Of a stretch of DNA of 64,000 nt, positions 33,304 through 39,949 are shown one piece after another. The notes beneath the pieces were generated by a model. The model saw only the letters and a list, made by a program, of their open reading frames with translations. It searched no databases and was not told the origin of the DNA. Positions within the stretch are counted from its first letter, which is position 1, and the number at the start of each line of letters is the position of its first letter. The translations under genes were made by a program, and so were the position numbers. This DNA comes from JBAZMA01 sp041649995 (GTDB lineage: Bacteria; Omnitrophota; Gorgyraeia; Velamenicoccales; Velamenicoccaceae), in contig JBAZMA010000001.1 of the NCBI GenBank assembly GCA_041649995.1, forward strand, positions 124,001 through 188,000, written 5' to 3'.

Positions 33304-33343
33304 GACACGTGTTGATTTTCATCGACACGTGTTTCTTTTTTTA
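33304..33343 (+). terminator. Rho-independent terminator after epsI
   Basis: Stem of 12 base pairs with one wobble: ACACGTGTTGAT and ATCGACACGTGT, loop TTTC, followed by TTCTTTTTTT. Two direct GACACGTGTT copies 20 bp apart are its two arms. Confidence 0.85.
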
Positions 33344-33667
33344 ATAAGAAGACGGCTTATGAAAATAGAAAAGACGCAAGGTTTTCCAAATGACAAAGGT
33401 ATTAAAAAACATACGTTTTGCTTTGGTCGAAAATTTGTAATTTTTTTATGACGCCCTCCCGCGAATTCTTTCCGTTTTCCTTCTCCCTCTGACCTGTTTC
33501 CCTTTCGTCAAAAAAATCAGAATAAGCGGTATGGAATCTGCTGACATAAGAGGTGTCGATGGTGAAATGAACTGTCGATAATGTCCATAAAAATTCAAAG
33601 TAAAAGCTTATTTCTCATCGGGCGAAATCGTTCCTGTTTCGCCTGATGGATAAAATATCTCGCTGTC
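33344..33667. other. Gene-free region before the first cassette
   Basis: Roughly 320 bp without a gene. Visible elements: a long pyrimidine-rich stretch at about 33450-33510 and an inverted repeat CATCGGGCGAAA/TTTCGCCTGATG at about 33617-33644, close to the sugar transferase start and therefore able to hide the start in a hairpin. TTGGTCGAAAATTTGTA at about 33424 resembles a sigma-54 promoter but has GT where GC is needed. No ribosome site precedes 33668. Confidence 0.5.
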
Positions 33668-34516
33668 ATGCCGCATCTTGTTCGAAGATACCTCGTTTTC
33701 GCGTTGTTTTTCGTTGCTGCGCTCCTGTCCATTCTGGCCGCAGGCATGACGCGTCCTGCCTGGGCCAAGGGGGAACTTTTGGAAAAAACCCCTTTTGATC
33801 CTAATGCCGCGCTCTTTTCGTCGCAGGCAAACGTGGACACCTCTACCCAGGGCCGCGCCCCTGAACCCTCAACAATGGCTTTGATGGGTTCCGGTTTTCT
33901 GGCCGCTTTGGTCAGGCTGGCGCGGCGCAGCTTCGATAAATTCAAGAGGGGCTTTGACGTGCTTGTGGCGTCTTTGGGCCTGATTGTGAGCCTTCCCGTT
34001 CTTCTCTTTGCCTCCGTCCTGATCAAGATCAATTCTCCGGGGCCTGTATTTTTCTCCCAGGCCAGGGTCGGCAGACGCGGCAAGATCTTCACCATGTGGA
34101 AATTGCGGACGATGATCTATAACGCGGAATCCGAGACCGGCCCTGTCTGGGCCCTGGAAAACGATCCCCGCGTGACGGCTGTCGGCAGGTTCCTTCGCAA
34201 AAGCCGCATTGATGAAATTCCCCAGCTTGTCAATGTCCTCAAAGGGGAGATGAGCATCATCGGGCCCAGGCCCGAGAGGCCTGAATTCGTCAACGGCCTT
34301 TCCAGCGAGATCTCCGATTACCGCAAGCGCCTGAGGGTCAAGCCCGGGATCACCGGACTCGCCCAGATCCGCCAGAGTTACGACTCCACACTTTTGGATG
34401 TGAGGCGTAAGGTCCGGTGGGACTTGCTCTACATCAGGAGAATGTGTTTTCTGACCGACCTAAGGATCCTTTTATGGACGATATCGGTAGTTCTGACGGG
34501 AAAGGGAGCCCGTTGA
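33668..34516 (+). CDS. Sugar transferase with signal peptide and internal PEP-CTERM-like segment (cassette 1)
   Basis: 282 residues in three parts. Residues 1-33 look like a cleavable signal peptide (cut after AWA). Residues 34-64 are a short extracytoplasmic linker (ending SSQANVDTSTQGRA). Residues 65-87 are PEP, then a hydrophobic stretch and LARR, exactly the form of a PEP-CTERM sorting signal. From 88 on it is the bacterial sugar transferase family (WbaP/WcaJ type): FDVLVASLGLIVSLPVLL, FFSQARVGRRGKIFTMWKLR, DEIPQLVNVLKGEMSIIGPR, VKPGITGLAQI. That domain transfers sugar-1-phosphate to undecaprenyl phosphate at the inner face. The predicted topology puts the PEP on the outside and the enzyme inside. 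From 33851 on the DNA equals the second copy. Confidence 0.82.
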   Translation: MPHLVRRYLVFALFFVAALLSILAAGMTRPAWAKGELLEKTPFDPNAALFSSQANVDTSTQGRAPEPSTMALMGSGFLAALVRLARRSFDKFKRGFDVLVASLGLIVSLPVLLFASVLIKINSPGPVFFSQARVGRRGKIFTMWKLRTMIYNAESETGPVWALENDPRVTAVGRFLRKSRIDEIPQLVNVLKGEMSIIGPRPERPEFVNGLSSEISDYRKRLRVKPGITGLAQIRQSYDSTLLDVRRKVRWDLLYIRRMCFLTDLRILLWTISVVLTGKGAR

Positions 34517-34518
34517 CA

Positions 34519-35157
34519 ATGAAACACTTGCGTAGAAAAGTTCTGAAATCCGCATTTTTTGGTATCGTTTTTTTGATCATGGCAAAGATGTCTTTTGCCG
34601 CGAACTTTACCTTCGATGTTTCCCTGGTCTCCAGGACCCTTGATGCCGCGCGAAGCGCAGGCGACATACTCGGATTCGATAACTGGTATGTCTGGAAATA
34701 CAGGGTTGATGTCATTGCCGGCTCTGAGAATAAAAGCGGCCTGAGCAACTGGGTGCTGCAGCTTCCGAACTGCTATATCACGAGCGAAGATTTGTTTCGT
34801 GAAATCGAGGCTTCGGCAGGCGCAGGCGGCGGAGACAAGATCAGGATCTATGAAGTCGAGCAGGTCGATCCCGACCCTAATCTTGGCCTTTCCGGCTTGA
34901 AATGGGAGGAGCATGGCGGCGATGACCTGGACCATGCGGGAGAATACGATTACTTCTGGTTCAGCGTGCCCACGGATTTGAGCATTGAAGGGGATTGGGG
35001 TATTAAAGCGGGGAAAAACAAAATATTTGGTGAAACAGAGATTCCTGTATGCCCGGGTCAAGAGCCGGGCGTGCCGGAACCTGTCGGTTTATTGTTATTT
35101 TCGACAGGTTTGTTCGGTGTTGGTCTAATGAAAAAGAAAAAATCGGAGGAGCTATGA
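34519..35157 (+). CDS. PEP-CTERM protein of about 213 residues (cassette 1)
   Basis: 212 residues from the ATG at 34519. Signal peptide (MKHLRRKVLKSAFFGIVFLI, cut after SFA), then a beta-rich body with LSNWVLQLPNCYITSEDLF and GEYDYFWFSVPTDLSIEGDWG, and the sorting signal VPEPVGLLLFSTGLFGVGL followed by MKKKKSEEL. The body is a family I do not recognise. The N-terminal 40 or so mature residues (NFTFDVSLVSRTLDAARSAG) and CYITSEDLFREIE are nearly identical to the copy at 37845, with stretches of identical DNA; other parts differ. It overlaps the next gene by 4 bp. Expected fate: secreted and processed by the exosortase. Confidence 0.85.
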   Translation: MKHLRRKVLKSAFFGIVFLIMAKMSFAANFTFDVSLVSRTLDAARSAGDILGFDNWYVWKYRVDVIAGSENKSGLSNWVLQLPNCYITSEDLFREIEASAGAGGGDKIRIYEVEQVDPDPNLGLSGLKWEEHGGDDLDHAGEYDYFWFSVPTDLSIEGDWGIKAGKNKIFGETEIPVCPGQEPGVPEPVGLLLFSTGLFGVGLMKKKKSEEL

Positions 35158-35402
35158 AAAGTCTGACCAGACTGGCGTTTCTATTCGTCGTTCTGCTCGC
35201 AGTGTCTGGCTGTAATAAAGACGGTATGAGTTCTCCGCAGAGCATCGCGGATAACCCTACCGCAGTCGCTGATAGCAGCGGGACAATGGATGGATCAGGA
35301 GAACAGATCGCTCAAGTCCATAATCCGGAACCCACCAGCATGCTTTTGTGGGCCACGGGTTTGGCAGGCGCCGCCTTATTGCGCCGCAAGAAAAGAAAAT
35401 AA
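35154..35402 (+). CDS. Small lipoprotein with C-terminal PEP-CTERM signal (cassette 1)
   Basis: 82 residues. Lipoprotein signal with lipobox LAVSGC at about 15-20, followed by a short, polar, Ser-, Asp- and Gly-rich stretch and then NPEPTSMLLWATGLAGAALLRRKKRK, a complete PEP-CTERM signal. The mature part before PEP is only about 37 residues. A protein with both a lipid-anchoring N-terminus and an exosortase signal is unusual. It overlaps the preceding gene by 4 bp (ATGA) and has GGAGGAGC as its ribosome site. The copy at 38486 has the same layout with a different middle. Confidence 0.85.
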   Translation: MKSLTRLAFLFVVLLAVSGCNKDGMSSPQSIADNPTAVADSSGTMDGSGEQIAQVHNPEPTSMLLWATGLAGAALLRRKKRK

Positions 35403-35500
35403 GGGACAGTCGCAGGCCGCATGTCTCGCTTTGAATGCGGGGCATGTGACCTGGGGCTAGAATACAGGACTAATCCTTAAACTCGCGAGGAGGTGAAACA

Positions 35501-36355
35501 ATGAAAAAGTTATTGCTATTCACAGTGTTGTTGCTGGCATTGACTGTAGCGAACGCCTACGCCGTCCCGGTTAACTTTAACGCGGATGAGTTGTATGATT
35601 GGGGCCGTCTGTATGATTACGACAGCGGAACCAACACGTATACCACGACCAACTCCAACCCGGCGGCTTTCGGGCCGGATACTCCGATAGGGACGACCGT
35701 TCCCGCGGACACGAACTTCGGAGGAGACGGAACGGAAGATACCTGGGGCGTGGGTTCGATCTCCAGTATCACGCCAAATCCACCGGATGGTTCCTATCTC
35801 TTTCTGCATACGCCGGGAAGCTCGGAAATGACATTCATGTTCTATGGTTTTGATGATGCGATTCTGTCTTCTCCGAACGTTGTGGGAGAAACCGCCATCG
35901 GCACAAAATTCGGGCATGTGTCCGTTTATCTCGATGACACCCCTAATTTTGACCATGGCGCGGCTGGAACCGCCGGAAGAACAGGGTTGGCTTCATACAA
36001 TACGGTTACGGACGGCATTCTCGTTTTGGACCTGGTGCCTGTCCCGAATTCGCTCGGTTTTACAATGCAGAACAACTTTGACTTTATTAACAATCATGGG
36101 TCAGGCAGCATGTTTTTGGCTGTCACCGGTAACGGGGCCTGGGACGCTTTGTACAATACCAATCTGTATCCGTTTGGTTCGGACTTCGCGTTGTCTTTCA
36201 CGGCTCTCAATAACGGCATTTCTCCCACGATCGGTAACTGGATAGTCAGAGGCGACGCTCGTGCTGAAGGCGACATTATCCCTGAACCGGCTTCCATGGT
36301 TCTCATGGGAATCGGTTTGCTTGGTTTTGCTCGTCGTTTAAGGCGCAGGGCGTAA
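35501..36355 (+). CDS. PEP-CTERM protein of about 283 residues (cassette 1)
   Basis: 284 residues with signal peptide (MKKLLLFTVLLLALTVANAYA), then VNFNADELYDWGRLYDYDSGT, MTFMFYGFDDAIL, VSVYLDDTPNFDHGAAGTAGRTGL and NFDFINNHGSGSMFLAVTGNG, and the sorting signal IIPEPASMVLMGIGLLGFA followed by RRLRRRA. The ectodomain is family-level unknown to me, but the paralogue at 38825 aligns along the full length. Ribosome site GAGGAGGTG. A terminator follows 30 bp after the stop. Confidence 0.86.
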   Translation: MKKLLLFTVLLLALTVANAYAVPVNFNADELYDWGRLYDYDSGTNTYTTTNSNPAAFGPDTPIGTTVPADTNFGGDGTEDTWGVGSISSITPNPPDGSYLFLHTPGSSEMTFMFYGFDDAILSSPNVVGETAIGTKFGHVSVYLDDTPNFDHGAAGTAGRTGLASYNTVTDGILVLDLVPVPNSLGFTMQNNFDFINNHGSGSMFLAVTGNGAWDALYNTNLYPFGSDFALSFTALNNGISPTIGNWIVRGDARAEGDIIPEPASMVLMGIGLLGFARRLRRRA

Positions 36356-36382
36356 GTTCGGCATTGTTGTTATAAATGTTTT

Positions 36383-36438
36383 AAAAATTAAGCCTATCGT
36401 TTACTTCTTTGAAGTGAAAGGTAGGCTTAATTTTTTAG
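36383..36438 (+). terminator. Rho-independent terminator closing cassette 1
   Basis: Long imperfect stem: AAATTAAGCCTATCGTTTAC and its partner GTGAAAGGTAGGCTTAATTT, followed by TTTT. The outer arms AATTAAGCCTA and TAGGCTTAATT are the same as in the terminator after cassette 2 (39805-39853). Confidence 0.88.
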
Positions 36439-36855
36439 CAAGGCTCATTCTCTGGTCAAAATTGAAATTTGACGGAGTTTTGGGCTGTTTTATTTTTTAA
36501 TAACGTCGATTTTTTCGTTATCCAAAAGTTAAACGAAACATTTTACATAGTGTTGTTTCAATACAACAGAGTGTCTTAGATTTGAGATTCTATATAATGC
36601 TGTAGTAACTGAAGTTATGACTTGCAATACCGAAAACTGTGTTTACACCTGCTTTTTCCTATCAGAATTGGACGAAAAAAAGCATATTTTTTTCAATTCC
36701 GATTCAGATATTTCACATAAGTTATTGTAATACAAATGCTTAAAATATATTTAATTAGTGATGGCCATTAGTTAATTTTGGCATGGAAGATGCTAATATA
36801 TAAAGGGAGTACATAATAATGTCTTTTTAAAAATGTTTACGAGAGGTCGGATAGG
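36439..36855. other. Regulatory region before cassette 2
   Basis: About 415 bp, AT-rich, without a long gene. It holds a sigma-54-type promoter at 36779-36794 (entered separately), a TGTTGT/ACAACA inverted repeat at 36551-36568 and a TATATAAT box near 36591 without a clear -35. The region is longer and quite different from the one before cassette 1. Confidence 0.55.
36779..36794 (+). promoter_or_regulatory. Probable sigma-54 (-24/-12) promoter
   Basis: TGGCATGGAAGATGCT: GG at 36780-36781 and GC at 36792-36793 with exactly ten bases between, matching the TGGCAY-N5-TTGCW form except for one A for T. It reads toward the 48-codon frame at 36856 and the second sugar transferase. An NtrC-type activator gene and rpoN are present in the same window. 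Confidence 0.62.
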
Positions 36856-37002
36856 ATGTTTGAGCAGGGGAAGTCAGAAGGTAAGAGTTTGTTGGAAAGT
36901 CTGAAAATAAGTTTCAGGGGGGCAAAGCGTGACTTTGAGATCTTTGTGACCTTGATGAGATTTATTCACCGGAAACAAAGGTTCAATGCAAAGTCATTTT
37001 AA
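36856..37002 (+). CDS. Possible 48-residue leader protein upstream of cassette 2
   Basis: Begins ATG TTT GAG after GAGAGG (about 9 nt upstream) and ends TAA at 37002, inside the start of the sugar transferase gene (overlap 36986-37002 in another frame). The product is basic, with KISFRGAKRDFEIFVTLMRF near the middle, and matches no family I know. It may couple translation of the sugar transferase, or may be chance. There is no counterpart in the first cassette. Confidence 0.38.
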   Translation: MFEQGKSEGKSLLESLKISFRGAKRDFEIFVTLMRFIHRKQRFNAKSF

Positions 37003-37843
37003 CTTCCCTCACCGCATTAAGTCCCTAAGCGTGATTCTGGTTGTTTCAGCCTTGATTTTCGCGGGCGCGGCCCTGCTGTCTTCAGCAGGCGCGCGGGCGG
37101 AAGTTTCTGATACCCAGTTTTACAGCCCCAGTTCTTCTGTATTTACCTCCCAAAATTCCATTGATACGTCCAACAGGGGCCGCGCCCCTGAACCCTCAAC
37201 AATGGCTTTGATGGGTTCCGGTTTTCTGGCCGCTTTGGTCAGGCTGGCGCGGCGCAGCTTCGATAAATTCAAGAGGGGCTTTGACGTGCTTGTGGCGTCT
37301 TTGGGCCTGATTGTGAGCCTTCCCGTTCTTCTCTTTGCCTCCGTCCTGATCAAGATCAATTCTCCGGGGCCTGTATTTTTCTCCCAGGCCAGGGTCGGCA
37401 GACGCGGCAAGATCTTCACCATGTGGAAATTGCGGACGATGATCTATAACGCGGAATCCGAGACCGGCCCTGTCTGGGCCCTGGAAAACGATCCCCGCGT
37501 GACGGCTGTCGGCAGGTTCCTTCGCAAAAGCCGCATTGATGAAATTCCCCAGCTTGTCAATGTCCTCAAAGGGGAGATGAGCATCATCGGGCCCAGGCCC
37601 GAGAGGCCTGAATTCGTCAACGGCCTTTCCAGCGAGATCTCCGATTACCGCAAGCGCCTGAGGGTCAAGCCCGGGATCACCGGACTCGCCCAGATCCGCC
37701 AGAGTTACGACTCCACACTTTTGGATGTGAGGCGTAAGGTCCGGTGGGACTTGCTCTACATCAGGAGAATGTGTTTTCTGACCGACCTAAGGATCCTTTT
37801 ATGGACGATATCGGTAGTTCTGACGGGAAAGGGAGCCCGCTAA
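36986..37843 (+). CDS. Sugar transferase with signal peptide and internal PEP-CTERM-like segment (cassette 2)
   Basis: 285 residues with the same three parts as the copy at 33668: signal peptide (about 1-38, cut after ARA), a short outside linker (39-67, ending SQNSIDTSNRGRA), PEP at 68-70 with its hydrophobic stretch and RR, then the full bacterial sugar transferase domain. The linker has diverged but keeps the pattern SQ--(I/V)DTS--GRAPEP. From base 37178 to 37839 the DNA is identical by eye to 33851-34512. The start overlaps the end of the small frame at 36856. Family activity: priming glycosyltransferase on undecaprenyl phosphate. Confidence 0.82.
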   Translation: MQSHFNFPHRIKSLSVILVVSALIFAGAALLSSAGARAEVSDTQFYSPSSSVFTSQNSIDTSNRGRAPEPSTMALMGSGFLAALVRLARRSFDKFKRGFDVLVASLGLIVSLPVLLFASVLIKINSPGPVFFSQARVGRRGKIFTMWKLRTMIYNAESETGPVWALENDPRVTAVGRFLRKSRIDEIPQLVNVLKGEMSIIGPRPERPEFVNGLSSEISDYRKRLRVKPGITGLAQIRQSYDSTLLDVRRKVRWDLLYIRRMCFLTDLRILLWTISVVLTGKGAR

Positions 37844-37844
37844 T

Positions 37845-38489
37845 ATGAAAATAACAAAAAATCTTACTTTTTTAGCGGTGTTCATAGCCCTTTGGTTTGC
37901 GGCCGGGGTTTCTTTTGCCGCGAACTTTACCTTCGATGTTTCCCTGGTTTCCAGGACCCTTGATGCCGCGCGAAGCGCAGGCGACATACTCGGATTCGAT
38001 AACTGGTATGTCTGGAAATACAGGGTTGATGTCATTGAAGGCGATCAGAAGCATGCCCTGAGCAACTGGGTGCTGCAGCTTCCGAACTGCTATATCACGA
38101 GCGAAGATTTGTTTCGTGAAATCGAAACTTCGACAGGCGCAGGCGGCGGAGATCAGCTTCGCATTTATAATCAGGAAAATGTTCATCCTGACCCCAATCT
38201 TGGGATCGCCGGGCTGAAATGGAATTTTGACGGCGGCGACGCGCTTGATGCCACAGGAGAATACGATTACTTCTGGTTCAGCGCTCCCACAGATTTGAGT
38301 ATTGAAGGGGACTGGGGCGCCAAGTCAGGGGGGAATGAAAAATACGGGAATGTGGAAGTTCCGGATTGCCCTGGGTGCGACCCGGGAGTTCCGGAACCGG
38401 TCAGCTCAGCGCTCTTTTCCATGGGGCTTGCAGGGATGGGCCTGGTGAGAAGAAAGAAGTTAACGCGCTATATTAGAGGTAAAAAATGA
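37845..38489 (+). CDS. PEP-CTERM protein of about 213 residues (cassette 2)
   Basis: 214 residues. Signal peptide (MKITKNLTFLAVFIALWFAA, cut after SFA), mature start ANFTFDVSLVSRTLDAARS identical to the copy at 34519, then a patchwork of identical and diverged parts, and the sorting signal VPEPVSSALFSMGLAGMGL followed by VRRKKLTRYIRGKK, longer than in the first copy. Bases 37911-38037 repeat 34591-34717 with one difference. It starts one base after the preceding stop and overlaps the next gene by 4 bp. Function unknown; presumably an exosortase substrate. Confidence 0.85.
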   Translation: MKITKNLTFLAVFIALWFAAGVSFAANFTFDVSLVSRTLDAARSAGDILGFDNWYVWKYRVDVIEGDQKHALSNWVLQLPNCYITSEDLFREIETSTGAGGGDQLRIYNQENVHPDPNLGIAGLKWNFDGGDALDATGEYDYFWFSAPTDLSIEGDWGAKSGGNEKYGNVEVPDCPGCDPGVPEPVSSALFSMGLAGMGLVRRKKLTRYIRGKK

Positions 38490-38740
38490 AAAATTTTTTG
38501 AGAGTGTTATTTGTGTGCGCGATGTTGTCTTTTTTCGCGGGCTGCAATACAAGCGGTATGAGCCCTGCCCCGGGGTCTGTTTCTGTCCCTTCAGGTAGCG
38601 GGGATGAGGATTTGGGAGATGACGGCTCAGGCGAGGAGATCGCCAAAGTGCACAATCCTGAACCTGCTACCATGCTTTTGTGGGGCATCGGTCTGGCAGG
38701 CGCGGCCATAGCTAGGAGAAAGAGAAAAATCAATCCGTAA
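38486..38740 (+). CDS. Small lipoprotein with C-terminal PEP-CTERM signal (cassette 2)
   Basis: 84 residues. Lipobox LSFFAGC at about 13-19, then a low-complexity Ser/Pro/Gly/Asp segment of about 40 residues, and NPEPATMLLWGIGLAGAAI with ARRKRKINP. The layout equals the protein at 35154; the flanks of the signal (IAKVHNPEP against IAQVHNPEP) are conserved while the middle is not. That conservation of the stretch right before PEP suggests it matters for recognition or attachment. Start codon overlaps the preceding stop (ATGA). Confidence 0.85.
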   Translation: MKNFLRVLFVCAMLSFFAGCNTSGMSPAPGSVSVPSGSGDEDLGDDGSGEEIAKVHNPEPATMLLWGIGLAGAAIARRKRKINP

Positions 38741-38824
38741 GGACGAAGAAAAGTGAAATTCTTAGGTGACCGAAATTATTCGGACCTTTTGAATAATAAA
38801 AAATAAAAGAGAGGGGGTGAAACA

Positions 38825-39670
38825 GTGAAAAAAATGATGTTGATCGCAGTATTGTTGTTGATGTTAGGTGTTGCGAATGCCTATGCTACTCCAATCACGT
38901 TTAACGCAGATGAGCTCTATGATTGGGGCAGATTGTATTCGTATGATGGAAGCGTTTATTCTACAACTAACACGAATCCTGCCTATTTTCAAAGCGGGAC
39001 AGATACACCAATCGGAACAACGATCCCGCAGAATGGTTCTGGGGATGCCGATGGGAAAGAAGATACATGGGGCATAGGTTCTATTGCTTCCATTACTTCC
39101 AACCCGGTCGGAACAACGTATTTCCAGAGGTCTGCTGCAGGAGAGTTGACATTCATCTTCTATGGTTTTGATGATGATATGCTGACCAATCCTAATGGTC
39201 TGGGAGAAACCGGAATTGGTTCAATCGGAGGTCATGTCGCAGTTTATTTTGATGACACTCCTGATTTTGACCATGGCGCTTCTGGAACAGCAGGCAGGAC
39301 AGGTCTCAATGCGTATAACAACGTGACAGACGGTGTTCTCGTGTTGGACTTGGCTACAGTGGCAAATCCGTTGGGTTATACCATGCAATCGAACTTCGAC
39401 TTTGTCAACAATCATGGCGCAGGGAGTATGTTTTTAGCCACAACAGGACTCGGGCTTTGGGATGCTTATTATGATACCAATACCCAGGATTATGGTTCTG
39501 ATTTCTCTCTTTCTTTTACAGCGAGAAATAACGGCACGTCTCCTACGATTGCCAATTGGGTTGTCAGGGGCGATGCTCGTGGTGAAGGTGATGTTATTCC
39601 CGAACCGGCTTCCATGGTGCTTCTTGGCATCGGGTTGTTCGGAGCGGCTCGTTTTAGACGCAAGGTCTAA
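38825..39670 (+). CDS. PEP-CTERM protein of about 283 residues (cassette 2)
   Basis: 281 residues from a GTG behind GAGAGGGGGTG. Signal peptide cut after AYA; body TFNADELYDWGRLYSYDGS, LTFIFYGFDDDML, HVAVYFDDTPDFDHGASG, NFDFVNNHGAGSMFLATTG; sorting signal VIPEPASMVLLGIGLFGAA with RFRRKV. Full-length paralogue of 35501, but with far more silent and replacement differences than the sugar transferase pair, and more AT-rich. Just after the stop lies a copy of the 23-bp palindrome, then a terminator. Confidence 0.86.
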   Translation: MKKMMLIAVLLLMLGVANAYATPITFNADELYDWGRLYSYDGSVYSTTNTNPAYFQSGTDTPIGTTIPQNGSGDADGKEDTWGIGSIASITSNPVGTTYFQRSAAGELTFIFYGFDDDMLTNPNGLGETGIGSIGGHVAVYFDDTPDFDHGASGTAGRTGLNAYNNVTDGVLVLDLATVANPLGYTMQSNFDFVNNHGAGSMFLATTGLGLWDAYYDTNTQDYGSDFSLSFTARNNGTSPTIANWVVRGDARGEGDVIPEPASMVLLGIGLFGAARFRRKV

Positions 39671-39679
39671 GTTTGCCTT

Positions 39680-39702
39680 TGGTCGAGACCTCGTCTCGAC
39701 CA
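39680..39702. repeat. 23-bp palindromic element (copy 3, after a stop codon)
   Basis: Identical to the copy at 23891-23913, ten bases after the stop of the PEP-CTERM gene. There is no T-run after it, so it is not an obvious terminator by itself. Confidence 0.93.
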
Positions 39703-39804
39703 GGGCAGGCTTAGTTGGTTTACCTTAATAGATACTGTTTGATGTGTCACGTGCACAGTGTGTTTATTAGGGCACTTTGAAAAGAGTGAGACGCGTTTTA
39801 AAAC

Positions 39805-39855
39805 AATTAAGCCTATTAATTGGCTTCACAAGAGTTGGTTGGTAGGCTTAATTTG
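39805..39855 (+). terminator. Probable terminator closing cassette 2
   Basis: Arms AATTAAGCCTA (39805-39815) and TAGGCTTAATT (39843-39853) enclose a 27-base loop with TTAATTGGCTTC. The arms match the cassette 1 terminator; the T-run is short, so termination may be weaker. Confidence 0.65.
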
Positions 39856-39949
39856 GCATCATACTTATTCATAATTCATACAATCAGAAGCGTCTTAATT
39901 ATCAGTATTTCTATATAGAGATAAAAGTTCTATCACCCTGGAGGGGGAA

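Noticed and set aside
33303..33332. Two ACACGTGT operator sites 20 bp apart
   Set aside because: They are the two arms of a 12-bp hairpin followed by a T-run, so a terminator explains them better.
33424..33440. Sigma-54 promoter upstream of the first cassette
   Set aside because: TTGGTCGAAAATTTGTA has GG followed after ten bases by GT, not GC; the -12 element is broken.
34417..34518. Longer N-terminus of the PEP-CTERM protein at 34519
   Set aside because: The in-frame extension lies inside the sugar transferase gene and would put the signal peptide in the interior.
39680..39702. Terminator of the second large PEP-CTERM gene
   Set aside because: The hairpin is strong but no T-run follows and identical copies lie inside coding sequences; the AATTAAGCCTA stem further on is the better terminator.
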